Assembly: GCF_003096415.1 (NCBI RefSeq)
Contig: NZ_QEKH01000019.1
Span: forward strand, 1-64,000
DNA from: Victivallis vadensis
GTDB taxonomy: Bacteria > Verrucomicrobiota > Lentisphaeria > Victivallales > Victivallaceae
Direction of reading: 5' to 3'
DNA: 64,000 bases
This document shows positions 41,520 to 51,459 of the stretch, in pieces. The position numbers and the translations under genes are program-made. Under the pieces are notes generated by a model. The model had not been told where the DNA came from. It did no database searches and saw only the letters and a program-made list of their open reading frames with translations. Position 1 is the stretch's first letter. Every line of letters starts with the position of its first letter.

Positions 41520-44054
41520 ATGCACAGAAAAATCGTTTTTCCCCTGTTCGTTCTTCTTTTCACCGCTTTCGCCGCTTTCGCGGCCTCCCAACCGCAATGG
41601 AAGTGGCGGCAGTCGAAGTACTGCCGGATTACGGAACACGCCGGGAAAAAACTCCTGACGGTCGCGATTCCGGCAGACGCCCCGGAAATCTCCCGCCGGA
41701 ACACCGCCGATACTCCCGTCGGGCTTACCTGTTTTGAAGGGCAGCCGATCGAATTTTCGATCCGGCTCCGGAACTCCGGCATCTCCCGGCCGGACAACCT
41801 TCACAACGGCATCAAGTTTCAACTCTACTTCCGGGACGGCAATGGAACGGAGCGCTGGACTCAGGCGGAGATTCCGCACGAACCGTTTCCGTGGCGGCGG
41901 TTCCGCTTCTCGGAGCGGATTCCCGCCGATGCGACTTCCGGGACGCTTCGCCTCGGACTTCAGGGGAGTTCCGGCAACGTGGAATTCGACCTCGATTCCC
42001 TGCAGATACGTCCTCTGGACCCGGAACTTTCTCCCGTGCCGCCGACTCCGGAGCAGATCCGGGAATGTGAGCTGATCGAATCCCGGCTGCGTGCCGGTCT
42101 GCCGGCGCAACAGCCGCCCCCCGGCCCGGAGGTGAAAAAGCTGCTCGAACGTCAAAACGGCGACGGCACATTCCGGGACCTCGATTATTCCGCCCGCAAC
42201 CGTTCCATCTGGCCTGCCGCGAGGCATCTGAAGCGTACGTTCGAACTGGCTCTGGCCCGGGCGACGCCCGGCCACGCGCTTTACCGCGATCCGGCCGCCG
42301 GGGAAGCCGTCCGCAAAGCCGTCGCCTGGTGGGCGGAACGACAGCCGCAGAACGGCAACTGGTGGTGGAACGACATGTACGTCCCGAAAATCCTCGGGAA
42401 CATTCTGCTGCTTTCGCCGGAACTCTTTCCGGATGGCCCCCGGCGCCGGGCTGCGCTGAACGTCTGCCGGCAGGCGTGCTTCCTGAGCCGTTACACCGGC
42501 AACAACCGCGTTTTCATCGCCGCCAACATCTTCTGCCGCGCCCTGCTTGAACGCAATCTGCCGGTGATGGACCGCGCCGCCGCCGTCCTTTCCGAAGAGA
42601 TCCGGTTCGCACCCGCCGAACATAAAACAGCCTGGAGTTTCGGCGGCATCCGGGCGGACGGCTGCTATCACCAGCATGGCCCGCAGATTCAGTTCGGCAA
42701 CTACGGCGGCGAATTTCTCGCCAACATCGCTTACTGGTCCAATATCCTCAAGGAAACACACTGGGAATTGTCGCCCGAACAGTGGCGGATCATGCGCCAT
42801 CTTACCTTCAACGGCTTTCAGTGGGTGCTCTGGCGCGGTCGGATGGACCTGCTCGCCTGCGGCCGCCAACTCGGCCGGAACGCCGCCGAAACCAAAGGCG
42901 AACGAACGCTCAACGCATTCGCACAGTTGCGCAACGCCGATCCCGGCGACCGCGCGCCGTATGATGCGGCGCTCCGGCGCAACCGGGACGGCGAAAACAC
43001 ACTGACCGGCAACCGGCACTTCTGGAATTCAGATTACATGGTACACCGCCGTCCGACGTGGTACGCATCGGTCCGGATGAATTCCGTCCGGGTGCGTCCG
43101 ATTGAGGACGATACCAACTGGGACAACGCGCTCGGCCGTTATTTCTCCGACGGCGCCTGTCTGGTCATGCGTTCCGGCAGAGAATATGAAAACATCACCG
43201 CCTGCTGGGACTGGACCCGCCTGCCCGGAACCACCCTGCCGAAAACTCCGGTCTACACCGGTGAAGATGCCAGAAGATTCGGACTCAAAATCGGCGGCGG
43301 CGACCTGCCGCGCTGGACTCACAGCCGCAACTGGCGGCAGCTCGGCGAAACCGGATTCGTCGGCGGCGTCACCGACGGCGAACGCGGCGCGGCGGTTTAC
43401 ACTCAGGATCTTGATGGGGTCCGGGCCCGCAAAGCCTGGTTCTTCGACCGCGACGCGATCTACTGTCTCGGCAGCGGCATCACCTCGACCAGCCCTTACG
43501 AAGTCGCCACCACCGTGAACTCCTGCCTCCGCAACGGCGAAATCCAACAGGGGGACGGCTGGTTCCGGCACGACGGCATCGGCTACCGGGGCGAAAACCT
43601 GAAGCTCACCGCCGGTCCCCGCACCGGCGACTGGCGTTACGTGGAGGGAGGCCTGACCCGCCCCGTCCCGGAAACGAAGGAGCTTTTCACCCTGACCGTC
43701 GAACATGGCGTAAAACCGCGCAACGCCTCCTACATCTATACGATCCTGCCCGGAGCCACGCCGGAAGAGACCGCCGGAACGCCTCCCGGCCGGGTTCTGC
43801 GCAATACTCCGGAGTGTCAGGCGGTGGAATTTGCGGACGGCGTCCGTGCCGCGATCTTTTACGAACCCGGCAGACTGGACGATTTTGAAACCGATACTCC
43901 CGGCGTTTTCCTGATCGGCAAAGGGACGGTTCACGCCGCCGACCCCACCGGCCGGCATTCTTCATTCACGCTGAAGTTGAACGGAGTCTCCCGCAAGGTC
44001 CCGCTTCCCGCCGGAGAGTTCGCCGGGCAAAGCGTCAAAATCGTTTTGAAGTAA
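41520..44054 (+). CDS. Polysaccharide lyase, family 8-like
   Basis: About 844 aa with a signal peptide (MHRKIVFPLFVLLFTAFAAFA). An in-frame ATG at 41508 is an alternative; neither has a strong ribosome site. Residues about 280-300 (NWWWNDMYVPKILGNILLL) and 385-400 (DGCYHQHGPQIQFGNYGGEF) are the alpha/alpha-toroid landmarks of PL8 lyases, which cleave hyaluronan, chondroitin or xanthan by beta-elimination. The second carries the expected His and Tyr of the active site. The C-terminal half is the beta-sandwich part (RRPTWYASVRMNSVRV onwards). Its 3' end overlaps the convergent nucleoside hydrolase gene by 20 bases. Confidence 0.8.
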   Translation: MHRKIVFPLFVLLFTAFAAFAASQPQWKWRQSKYCRITEHAGKKLLTVAIPADAPEISRRNTADTPVGLTCFEGQPIEFSIRLRNSGISRPDNLHNGIKFQLYFRDGNGTERWTQAEIPHEPFPWRRFRFSERIPADATSGTLRLGLQGSSGNVEFDLDSLQIRPLDPELSPVPPTPEQIRECELIESRLRAGLPAQQPPPGPEVKKLLERQNGDGTFRDLDYSARNRSIWPAARHLKRTFELALARATPGHALYRDPAAGEAVRKAVAWWAERQPQNGNWWWNDMYVPKILGNILLLSPELFPDGPRRRAALNVCRQACFLSRYTGNNRVFIAANIFCRALLERNLPVMDRAAAVLSEEIRFAPAEHKTAWSFGGIRADGCYHQHGPQIQFGNYGGEFLANIAYWSNILKETHWELSPEQWRIMRHLTFNGFQWVLWRGRMDLLACGRQLGRNAAETKGERTLNAFAQLRNADPGDRAPYDAALRRNRDGENTLTGNRHFWNSDYMVHRRPTWYASVRMNSVRVRPIEDDTNWDNALGRYFSDGACLVMRSGREYENITACWDWTRLPGTTLPKTPVYTGEDARRFGLKIGGGDLPRWTHSRNWRQLGETGFVGGVTDGERGAAVYTQDLDGVRARKAWFFDRDAIYCLGSGITSTSPYEVATTVNSCLRNGEIQQGDGWFRHDGIGYRGENLKLTAGPRTGDWRYVEGGLTRPVPETKELFTLTVEHGVKPRNASYIYTILPGATPEETAGTPPGRVLRNTPECQAVEFADGVRAAIFYEPGRLDDFETDTPGVFLIGKGTVHAADPTGRHSSFTLKLNGVSRKVPLPAGEFAGQSVKIVLK

Positions 44055-44970
44055 TACCGGAATATGAAGTACACGCCCGGTCCATCCACTCCTGAACCAG
44101 CCGGGCCAACTTCTCGTCCGATGCGGCCGGGTGCAGGAAAACCGCTTTTCCATCGCCGGGCGTCCAGCGGTGACGGCCGGTGGCGGCCTCGAAGTGAAGT
44201 TTTCCCTCCGGGCCGGGGACCATCAGATCCGACAACTCTCCGGCAGCGTACAGCACGGCCAGCTGATCCCAGCTCGAACGCCGGTATTCCGGGTCTCCGC
44301 TGCCGGAAATCCGGTAGATGAGGCGCAGCAGGTCGCCGCGCTCCCCGGCCGGACAGTGCGCCGCCGAAGTCATCACGCTTTTCCCCCACGGAGATACGAC
44401 CAGTTCTCCCCGGAAACGGTTGAGAACGGTTTCGGCGGCCAGCGGCCCCATGCGCCAGTTGAAGCAGTCCGCCCCTTCCGGGAAAGGCGCTTCCGCCATC
44501 GTGACCAGCCGTTTCACCTTGCGCCGGAACAGCTCTCCGCCGCCGGAAAGAAAAAGTTCCGCAATCGAAGTCAGAAGCCCGATTGCGCAGACCGTCACGC
44601 TCCGGTCGGGAGCCGCTTCCAGAAGCCGCCGGTAAAAGGCGCAGGAATCCGGCAGCCTGTTCCGCTCCGCAACGCAGGGAGAAACAGACCGCACCACTTC
44701 ACGGGGATAAAGAAGCCCGGAAGAACGGGACGCATGGCGGCGGTACTCCTCCGTATCCTGCCGGCTCCGGTTGCAGCCGACCGGAAGCTCCGGCCGGCCG
44801 AACACCTGCAAAAATCCCCGGACCGCCGCGGCCGGCCACGGCGAACAGATACTGGCGTTGACTCCAAGCAGCCGGATGCGTCCGGCATCGGCCAGAGCGC
44901 AGGCGACCGCCAATGCTCCGGCGTCATCGCAATCGGTTTCAAAATCGGTATCGATAATCAGAGAATTCAT
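44035..44970 (-). CDS. Nucleoside hydrolase-like protein
   Basis: 311 aa. The N-terminus IIDTDFETDCDDAGALA is the calcium-binding aspartate cluster of the inosine-uridine nucleoside hydrolase family, and MAEAPFPEGADCFNWRMGPLAAETVL matches the later substrate-binding segment. Members split N-ribosides, but in polysaccharide loci distant members of unknown substrate are common. It lies 47 bases after the heparinase-like gene on the same strand and is probably the last gene of that operon. Confidence 0.75.
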   Translation of the reverse strand: MNSLIIDTDFETDCDDAGALAVACALADAGRIRLLGVNASICSPWPAAAVRGFLQVFGRPELPVGCNRSRQDTEEYRRHASRSSGLLYPREVVRSVSPCVAERNRLPDSCAFYRRLLEAAPDRSVTVCAIGLLTSIAELFLSGGGELFRRKVKRLVTMAEAPFPEGADCFNWRMGPLAAETVLNRFRGELVVSPWGKSVMTSAAHCPAGERGDLLRLIYRISGSGDPEYRRSSWDQLAVLYAAGELSDLMVPGPEGKLHFEAATGRHRWTPGDGKAVFLHPAASDEKLARLVQEWMDRACTSYSGITSKRF

Positions 44971-45017
44971 AAATCATATTCCATCTTCAGGGAAACGGAC
45001 AGCCGGCGGCAGCGTCG

Positions 45018-47357
45018 TCATTTTTTCTCCGGAGCAGAAAAGCCCATCCGATATTGTTCCGCCGTCGCTTCAAGCACAAGTTCCGTGATCGAGCAGTCCG
45101 GCAGGATTGCCGACCAGGTTTTCGGCGTGTTGACTTTTCTTTGCGAGACACATTCAAGGTTTTCCAATTCCAGCGCCACCTCGCCGAACAGAATCCGGCG
45201 CCCGTCGATCCGCGGCGGAATTGCGCACAGCAGATGAATCCGGGTTTTACGCGCCTGCCGCAGCTGAAAGCGGTCCTCGACGCTCACCCGGCCGGAAGCG
45301 AACCGCATTGTCCGGGTGAAGCCGATAATCCCGGCCTGCTTCGGATAGCTTTGCGAGAGGTCGCACACCGCGACTTTTTCACTCCCCGGCTCCAATGACA
45401 AAGCGGCGGAATACTGCTTGCCCTCCTGCTGCTCCAGCCCGTCGAATACCGGCGCGTTGTGCCCTTTCCCGCGCGTATTCCAGAGGGTATAACGCTCATC
45501 GGAAAAATATTTCTTCGTATAGACATCGGCGCCGACATCGACGATCAGCGGCATGTCTTTGTACCAGACGGAAAAATGTCCCAGGTCGTTGTGGTTGTGA
45601 TATTCCCCGTTGTTTCCGGCTTTCAGGGAGGCACTCAGCACATCGGAGCGGAATACGACCAGACGGTCCCGGAAAAATGAACATCCGTCCTCCGCCTCCG
45701 TCCGCGGCTCCGCCGCTTCCGCCGGGACATCGAACAGCGCCATCAGGCAGCCGGAAAGCCTGCTGCCGTTCCTCGTGCACCCGCGCAGGGAAAGCGGTCC
45801 GGAAGCGATCCGCAGCAGTCCGGCGCTTTTCAAGGCGCTGCCGCAGCTTTTCAGCAGCGCGGAGTTCCGGTATGCTCCCACGTCCGGAGCGGCGTCTCCG
45901 AAAGAGACCAGCCACGAATGAACCGCGGTATGGGCGATAAATTCAAAGATCGCCCGATTTTTGGGATGTCGGCAGAACTTTTCCATGGAACCCGGCACGA
46001 CCCGTTCAAAAACATTGCACAAACGGTAGAGGTTTCCGGCGGCGACTCCGTAGTAGGTCGGCCCCTCCATGCAGTATCCGTCATCCGGGTAGTACCAGGC
46101 GAAGCGCGAAACGCCTTTCAGGTAGGCCTGAACGGTTTCCGACAGCCTTTGCCGGTCCTGCTCCAGAACCAGCGCGGCGATGATCAGATTCGTGCTGCAC
46201 CACGGCGTCCAGTTGCCCGGAACCTCACCGTGCATCCAGCTGTTTTTCCAGACTGTTTCGATCGACAGCGGATTGCGGACCGTCCGGGCCAGCACGGTCT
46301 CCCGGATGCGCCCGGTCAATCCCGGCCAGTCTTCATCCAGCAGGCAGCCGGCCACATTGACGGCCAGCGCAAGCTCCGCCCCCGTCTCCGAAGCGAAAAG
46401 GTCGCTCTGGTAATGCTCTTCCGGAGAACGGCTGCGGGCATTCCAGCTCATATGCGCCGGCACACACCAGGTCCACTCCTCAAGGATCGCGTTGAGGTAG
46501 TCGATCGTCTTTGCCAGATAGCGTTCCTTGTCGTTCGTCAGGGCAAGCGCCAGCACCAGTACTCCCATATTGTTGCGCCGCCTGAAATATTTTTCTTCAT
46601 AACCGGCGCGGTCGCCGTCAAGGATGAAACGGCGGTATTCGGAGAATACAAGCGCGGGAATCTCCTCTTTCAGCACCGCATCCGCCCGGTCGACGATCTC
46701 CCGGATCAGCTGTTGTCTGTCCGGCAGCTTTTTCACGGCCTCCCACGCCGTGCGGTCGGAAGCGGGCGGATAGAGATTTCCGTCAAAGGCGCCGTTCTCC
46801 AGCCGTTCAAAGAAATCCCGCGGCAGAAAAGACTGAAGATAGTTGTCCTGCGGGCGCTTCGACGGCCGAAGCACCATTTTGAACTGTTCTTTCCGGACAT
46901 CGTAGCCGAGCGGAAGTTTCCCCACCGCCAGACTCCAACCCTGCGAACCGCTTTTCACCTGAATCTCCAGCAGGTTCCGCCCCCGTTTCACCGGAAGAAG
47001 CACGAGATGATTCCCTTTATTGATCGCGGCATACCGGTTGCCGTCCGTGAAATGATCCGCGACAATCCGGCCGTTCAGGAGACAGCGCCAGAACCAATCC
47101 GCGCCGATGCCGATCTGAAGCGTCTGATCTTCCGGTGCGACAATTTCCTGCGAAAAGGTCGCCATTCCGTCAAGTCGCGCTCCGCCGGGGACGTGAAACA
47201 CGCTGCCGTCCGCGATGGAAACCGCCTCCCGCCTGCCGTCTTCATAGACAAGCTGCCACTTCTCCGCAGGAGAATACGGAATGACCCCTTTCGCCAGAAC
47301 CGTGCCGTTCAACAGAATGGCACACACCGCCGCCGGTAAAAAACTCCGTGATATCAT
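45018..47357 (-). CDS. Heparinase II/III-family polysaccharide lyase
   Basis: 779 aa with a signal peptide (residues 1-22). An N-terminal sandwich (30-170) is followed by an alpha/alpha toroid (190-500) and the heparinase II/III-type C-terminal domain. The diagnostic motif is NNGEYHNHNDLGHFSVWYKD near residue 580, followed by VDVGADVYTKKYFSDERYTL. These enzymes eliminate across uronic-acid linkages of heparin, heparan or alginate. The start overlaps the stop of the GH39-like gene (ATGA). Confidence 0.85.
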   Translation of the reverse strand: MISRSFLPAAVCAILLNGTVLAKGVIPYSPAEKWQLVYEDGRREAVSIADGSVFHVPGGARLDGMATFSQEIVAPEDQTLQIGIGADWFWRCLLNGRIVADHFTDGNRYAAINKGNHLVLLPVKRGRNLLEIQVKSGSQGWSLAVGKLPLGYDVRKEQFKMVLRPSKRPQDNYLQSFLPRDFFERLENGAFDGNLYPPASDRTAWEAVKKLPDRQQLIREIVDRADAVLKEEIPALVFSEYRRFILDGDRAGYEEKYFRRRNNMGVLVLALALTNDKERYLAKTIDYLNAILEEWTWCVPAHMSWNARSRSPEEHYQSDLFASETGAELALAVNVAGCLLDEDWPGLTGRIRETVLARTVRNPLSIETVWKNSWMHGEVPGNWTPWCSTNLIIAALVLEQDRQRLSETVQAYLKGVSRFAWYYPDDGYCMEGPTYYGVAAGNLYRLCNVFERVVPGSMEKFCRHPKNRAIFEFIAHTAVHSWLVSFGDAAPDVGAYRNSALLKSCGSALKSAGLLRIASGPLSLRGCTRNGSRLSGCLMALFDVPAEAAEPRTEAEDGCSFFRDRLVVFRSDVLSASLKAGNNGEYHNHNDLGHFSVWYKDMPLIVDVGADVYTKKYFSDERYTLWNTRGKGHNAPVFDGLEQQEGKQYSAALSLEPGSEKVAVCDLSQSYPKQAGIIGFTRTMRFASGRVSVEDRFQLRQARKTRIHLLCAIPPRIDGRRILFGEVALELENLECVSQRKVNTPKTWSAILPDCSITELVLEATAEQYRMGFSAPEKK

Positions 47358-50347
47358 TTTTGCTCTGCTTCCTGCCGATATATCAACACGGAGAGTTCCG
47401 GGGAAGCCGCACCATCTCCGAGCCCGGGAGCCAGCCGCAGATAGCTTTCGCGTGTCGCAGTTTCATCGCAATCGTTGATCAGTGCGTTGAAGCGGATGCC
47501 GGCGCCGAGTTTCTCTCCGGTCAGGCCGATCGCATCAAACGGGATTTTCAGGATGTACCGGGTCAGCTTCCGCGCCTCGTCGCGGGTAACCTCCACTCCG
47601 ATTTTTCCGATGGCCTGCTCCGCATGGAATCCGGCCGGGGCACGCCAGCAATACCCGACGGCTTTCCCCGAATCGGCAAGCGCCGCTCCAAGCTCCCAGA
47701 AAGTATTCTGTCCCGGCAGCGTCAACGCGATCTGCAGCGAATCGTTCTGCCAGATTTCACTGCCGGAAAAACGCTGCCGGTGCCGGTCGTCGGTCACGTC
47801 GCAACGGATCGCCAACACCTGATTCCGGGCGGAAAGGAAGAATTTTCCACTCAGGTCGTCCGGCCCCTGCCATTGGAGATGGGTCGTCTCCACTGCGGAA
47901 GGATACATCGAAACCAGCTGGGACCGTTCCCCCAGAAACAGGTCATGCTTCAGCCCCGGAGCATCGCCCAGCCGAACCGCACGCTCCAGCCGCACGCTGA
48001 CGACTCCCATGCCGGGATTGACCAGAAAACGGAGATTTCCCCTTTCAAAGGAGTCCTGTGCCCTGACCGAAAACTCGACCTGCCGGGACGCGCCCGCCGC
48101 AAGCGGTTCTCTGATACTTCGCGGCCGCACCTGAACACCCCGCGGAGCGTCAGCCACCACATTCAGCGACACGGCCTTCGGCCCGGAATTGCGGAGGACC
48201 GCCTTCAGAGTCGTCACTTCCCTGCCGCGAAGGATCAGCGTATCCGGCAGCTCCAGCGGCGCTCCCATGCAGAGAGGCGCTTTTCCCTGGCCGCTGATGC
48301 GGACGAAAGCGGGCGTTTCGCTCAAGGTGAACAGCACTCCGCCGTTCGTCGCGGCCAACGGTTCCAGGTTGCCGTTCAGGTCCACCCTGACCGCCCTGCC
48401 GGTGATCCCGGAAAGCAGGATCGCCTTGTTTCCCTTGTCGGATACGCTCCAGCCCGGCACCAGGTAGTCGCCGTTCGCCGCCTTGAAGCAGTAGAGCCGG
48501 AAACTGTCGCCGGGACCGGAAAATTCCCGTTCCGGCACCGCTTCCCGGAAATGCCCGGCCACCGTATTGTAAGCGAGATATGCGGCTTTCGGCTCCAGTT
48601 CCGGCGTCAGCAGCCCGAAGTGACGCTCCGGATGCCCTGCCGGATATTTCGTCTTTTCCACCAGATTGTACCAGTTGTAGCCGATTGCGCCCCGGTTCAT
48701 CAGCGACATCGTGTAGATGATCTTCTGAAAAAGAGTATGGGCCTGCTTTTCGTCGCCGACGGTGCTGGAGGTGATCGCCGTTTCGTTGGCGTACCACGGT
48801 TTCCCGGTCCGGGCCTCCCGGCGGTATTTCAGGAACCGCCCGACCATATCTTCGTATCCCAGATACACCTGATGATTGTGGAGAGCGAAAACATCGTAAT
48901 TCGCGGCTTCGTCTTTCAACAGCTTCCAGGCATACCTGGGATCGGCGGAAATCGAGGCGGGCAGGTCGATGCCGGCCAATCCTCCGCTCTGAATCTGCAA
49001 GCCGGGATTGACGGACTTGGCCGCATCGTTGGCGGCCTTGAGCATCTTGAAATACTCCCGGGAAGTGAAATTGCCGTTGGTCCTGAGATCCGGCTCGTTC
49101 CAGACCTCCAGCGAATAGAGCCTGTCACCCCAGCGCGAGGCGAGAGTGCGCACATACTTTTGCCACGCATCGAGGTCCGGCATGGGCCAATACTTCTTTT
49201 CCGGCATCAACGGCTTCCACTCCTTCGCGACCGCCCAGCCCGGAGTGCCGAGCAACAGCAGCGACATTTTCATGTGATACCTCTCCAAGCGTTCGACCAT
49301 GGTATCTTCCACGTGATAATCGGGATGCCCTTTGCGCCATTCGATTCCGGTCCAGCTTCCGGCGCCGCGTATCACGCGGGCCCCGCAGAGAGCGGCGGAG
49401 CGCGTCCAGACTTCAGCCTCCTCATCCGAAAGACTCTCCGGGTGTTCGCAGACGCCGAGGACGAATCCCCGGATCGGACCGTCGACCGGCCCTGCCGGAG
49501 CCATATAGCCGAAACGGAATTTCCGCTCCTGTTCGCCGTCGATGTTCACCCTGAGATCGTACAGCCCGTATGCGGCGGGAGCGGGAAGCGGAATGACCTT
49601 TTCCGACCGGGGAGCGACTTCCCAATCGTCCTCGCCCGCACTCAGTCTGTCTCCGTTCGCGGTGGAGATTTCCCATTTCGCCTTTCCCCGCCGGACGACG
49701 GGATTGCCGTTTTTCAGCGAGATACCGAATTCTGCCTCCCGCCCCCTGGTTATAACCGGGAAACCATTGCCGGTGGCGACGCCGAACTCAAGGGGAGCCT
49801 CCTCCACTTCAAGGAAAACTTTTCCGAATGCAAGACTCCCCGCAGCGCCTCCCGGCCTGAAGCTGCAGGAGAAATTCCGGATCATCGTCTTGCCGTCGGG
49901 CACAGCGTTCTTCTTGCCGCCCCAGCTGTGCGGAGCGCGCAACGCGGTATCGATCTCCCAGGCGACTTTCCGCCAGCCGTGATCCTGCGCAGAAACGACA
50001 CCGGGGTATTGCAGCATCTCACCGGTACTGTCGCACAGTTCCAGATTCACGCTCCTGACGGCATGATTCCGGGGCAGCCAGACCTCCAGCGCGATCCGGC
50101 ATTTGCGGAACAGCGGCAGGCGCGGGCGCTGGTAGTTTTTGATCGCGATTGTGTTCCAGCTGTTCAGGGCGGGATCAAAAAAAAGTTCCAGTGCGTCGCG
50201 GCCGTCGATTTTCCCGACCTTCGCCGCGCTTCCCTTCTGATAATGGACCAGTTCAATGCGGTCGCTCAGCCGCGCGAAATCAAAAATCTCCCCGCCACGC
50301 AAAACCGGGGCGAGAACCGCCAGCATGAAAAGCAGCAACAAACGCAT
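47354..50347 (-). CDS. GH39-like glycoside hydrolase with CBM9-like C-terminus
   Basis: 997 aa with a signal peptide. Residues 20-290 are beta-sandwich modules. A TIM barrel follows at about 300-640, with LEVWNEPDL (acid/base Glu near 415) and WYANETAITSS (nucleophile Glu near 517), the clan GH-A pattern as in GH39/GH5. Residues 830-990 look like a CBM9-type sugar-binding domain (NDSLQIALTLPGQNTFWELG). GH39 members act on xylosides or iduronides; given the heparinase partner, glycosaminoglycan-like substrates are possible (inference). Confidence 0.75.
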   Translation of the reverse strand: MRLLLLFMLAVLAPVLRGGEIFDFARLSDRIELVHYQKGSAAKVGKIDGRDALELFFDPALNSWNTIAIKNYQRPRLPLFRKCRIALEVWLPRNHAVRSVNLELCDSTGEMLQYPGVVSAQDHGWRKVAWEIDTALRAPHSWGGKKNAVPDGKTMIRNFSCSFRPGGAAGSLAFGKVFLEVEEAPLEFGVATGNGFPVITRGREAEFGISLKNGNPVVRRGKAKWEISTANGDRLSAGEDDWEVAPRSEKVIPLPAPAAYGLYDLRVNIDGEQERKFRFGYMAPAGPVDGPIRGFVLGVCEHPESLSDEEAEVWTRSAALCGARVIRGAGSWTGIEWRKGHPDYHVEDTMVERLERYHMKMSLLLLGTPGWAVAKEWKPLMPEKKYWPMPDLDAWQKYVRTLASRWGDRLYSLEVWNEPDLRTNGNFTSREYFKMLKAANDAAKSVNPGLQIQSGGLAGIDLPASISADPRYAWKLLKDEAANYDVFALHNHQVYLGYEDMVGRFLKYRREARTGKPWYANETAITSSTVGDEKQAHTLFQKIIYTMSLMNRGAIGYNWYNLVEKTKYPAGHPERHFGLLTPELEPKAAYLAYNTVAGHFREAVPEREFSGPGDSFRLYCFKAANGDYLVPGWSVSDKGNKAILLSGITGRAVRVDLNGNLEPLAATNGGVLFTLSETPAFVRISGQGKAPLCMGAPLELPDTLILRGREVTTLKAVLRNSGPKAVSLNVVADAPRGVQVRPRSIREPLAAGASRQVEFSVRAQDSFERGNLRFLVNPGMGVVSVRLERAVRLGDAPGLKHDLFLGERSQLVSMYPSAVETTHLQWQGPDDLSGKFFLSARNQVLAIRCDVTDDRHRQRFSGSEIWQNDSLQIALTLPGQNTFWELGAALADSGKAVGYCWRAPAGFHAEQAIGKIGVEVTRDEARKLTRYILKIPFDAIGLTGEKLGAGIRFNALINDCDETATRESYLRLAPGLGDGAASPELSVLIYRQEAEQK

Positions 50348-50357
50348 CTGCGCCTCC

Positions 50358-51161
50358 TTAGTTCAGCAACCCGTAACAGATATTGAGTTTCACCGGCGAG
50401 TTTTTCATCTCATTGAAAGAACGCGCCGCCACATGGCCGTCGAAAAATCCCATATTGGCCCTGCCGCCGTGTCTGGTCATGATGCGGATTTTACGGCTTT
50501 CATAATCGGTGCTGCGCCTCCAGCCGAAGCCGCCGTGGGAAACAGCAGCGCCGATCGAACCGGTATCGCCGAGATAAAATACCATCGAAGGATTCTTCAC
50601 CCGCGTCGTGATGAAACCGCCCATCGGCCACCCGTTGACGCTTTCATAGGCATATTTGCCTTCCTCATCGGAAAAGTTGTCGCCGTAATAACGCATTCCG
50701 TAGGATTTCCAGTAAAGCGTCGAACCGACCTTCTGATCCGGATTGGCGGGACAAATCACGGTTTTCGCGGAGAAATAAGCGTTCCATTTCGCCGCTTCGG
50801 AACCGGTATATCCGGCAGGCCCGCTTACTCCGGCCATATATGTGCACCAATACTCGTAATTCGCCCATCCCCAGCGTTTTTTGATGTCCAGAACCTGCGG
50901 AATCCTCTGCTTGTAGTCGCCGGCATACATCTGCGTGCCGAGCGTCACCTGCTTCAGGTTGCTGATGCACTTGACCGCCTTGCCCCTCTCCCGCGCCTTG
51001 TTGAGAGCCGGCAGCAGGATTCCGGCGAGAACTGCAATAATTGCAATTACCACGAGCAGCTCAATCAGCGTAAATTTTGCATTCTCCGTTCCCATGCGCA
51101 AAGTCTTCTGACCAATTTCCATTGCGGACGACTCCGTGAATTTATTATCGAATCTTCTCAT
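50358..51161 (-). CDS. Type II pseudopilin-like protein (DUF1559, H-x9-DG) with a long leader
   Basis: 267 aa. AGGAGG six bases upstream selects ATG 51161 over ATG 51167. The prepilin motif [20 protein letters not shown] begins only at residue 29, so the cytoplasmic leader is unusually long; the internal Met giving [14 protein letters not shown] (51095) would give a normal leader. [12 protein letters not shown] is a perfect H-x9-DG. First gene of the operon with the GH39-like, heparinase-like and nucleoside-hydrolase genes. Confidence 0.8.
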   Translation of the reverse strand: MRRFDNKFTESSAMEIGQKTLRMGTENAKFTLIELLVVIAIIAVLAGILLPALNKARERGKAVKCISNLKQVTLGTQMYAGDYKQRIPQVLDIKKRWGWANYEYWCTYMAGVSGPAGYTGSEAAKWNAYFSAKTVICPANPDQKVGSTLYWKSYGMRYYGDNFSDEEGKYAYESVNGWPMGGFITTRVKNPSMVFYLGDTGSIGAAVSHGGFGWRRSTDYESRKIRIMTRHGGRANMGFFDGHVAARSFNEMKNSPVKLNICYGLLN

Positions 51162-51236
51162 TTGCATCCTCCTGCGTTATGATCATCTTTCCGTTCCTTT
51201 TGTGTGATTCGGGCACCAGATCCGTCTTCGCTATTA

Positions 51237-51265
51237 ATTATATATAAATCCTGCGCCGCAGTCAA
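51237..51265 (-). promoter_or_regulatory. Promoter of the pseudopilin/glycosidase operon
   Basis: On the minus strand TTGACT (51260-51265) and TATAAT (51237-51242) are separated by exactly 17 bp. It faces away from the araC gene, whose product is the likely activator. Confidence 0.75.
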
Positions 51266-51330
51266 TAGGCGCATATGGGATAAAATGTCTGAATGATGGG
51301 ATTATCCGCTTCTTTTCCGGCAAAGGCCTG

Positions 51331-51359
51331 TTGACATCGGGGCCGGAAAGATGTAGATT
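51331..51359 (+). promoter_or_regulatory. Promoter of the araC-type gene
   Basis: TTGACA (51331-51336), a 17-bp spacer and TAGATT (51354-51359). About 65 bp separate it from the divergent promoter, room for shared regulator sites. Confidence 0.55.
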
Positions 51360-51459
51360 GTTTCAGCAGACACACCGGGAAATGGAGCGGAAATACTCCG
51401 GTCATTCCGGGAATGGGATTTATTGATACGGCGAACAATTCAAGCCGAAGGAGGGCGCT

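Noticed and set aside
47348-50386. 1012-codon plus-strand frame over the GH39-like gene
   Set aside because: Antisense shadow; the minus frame has catalytic motifs and is coupled to its neighbours.
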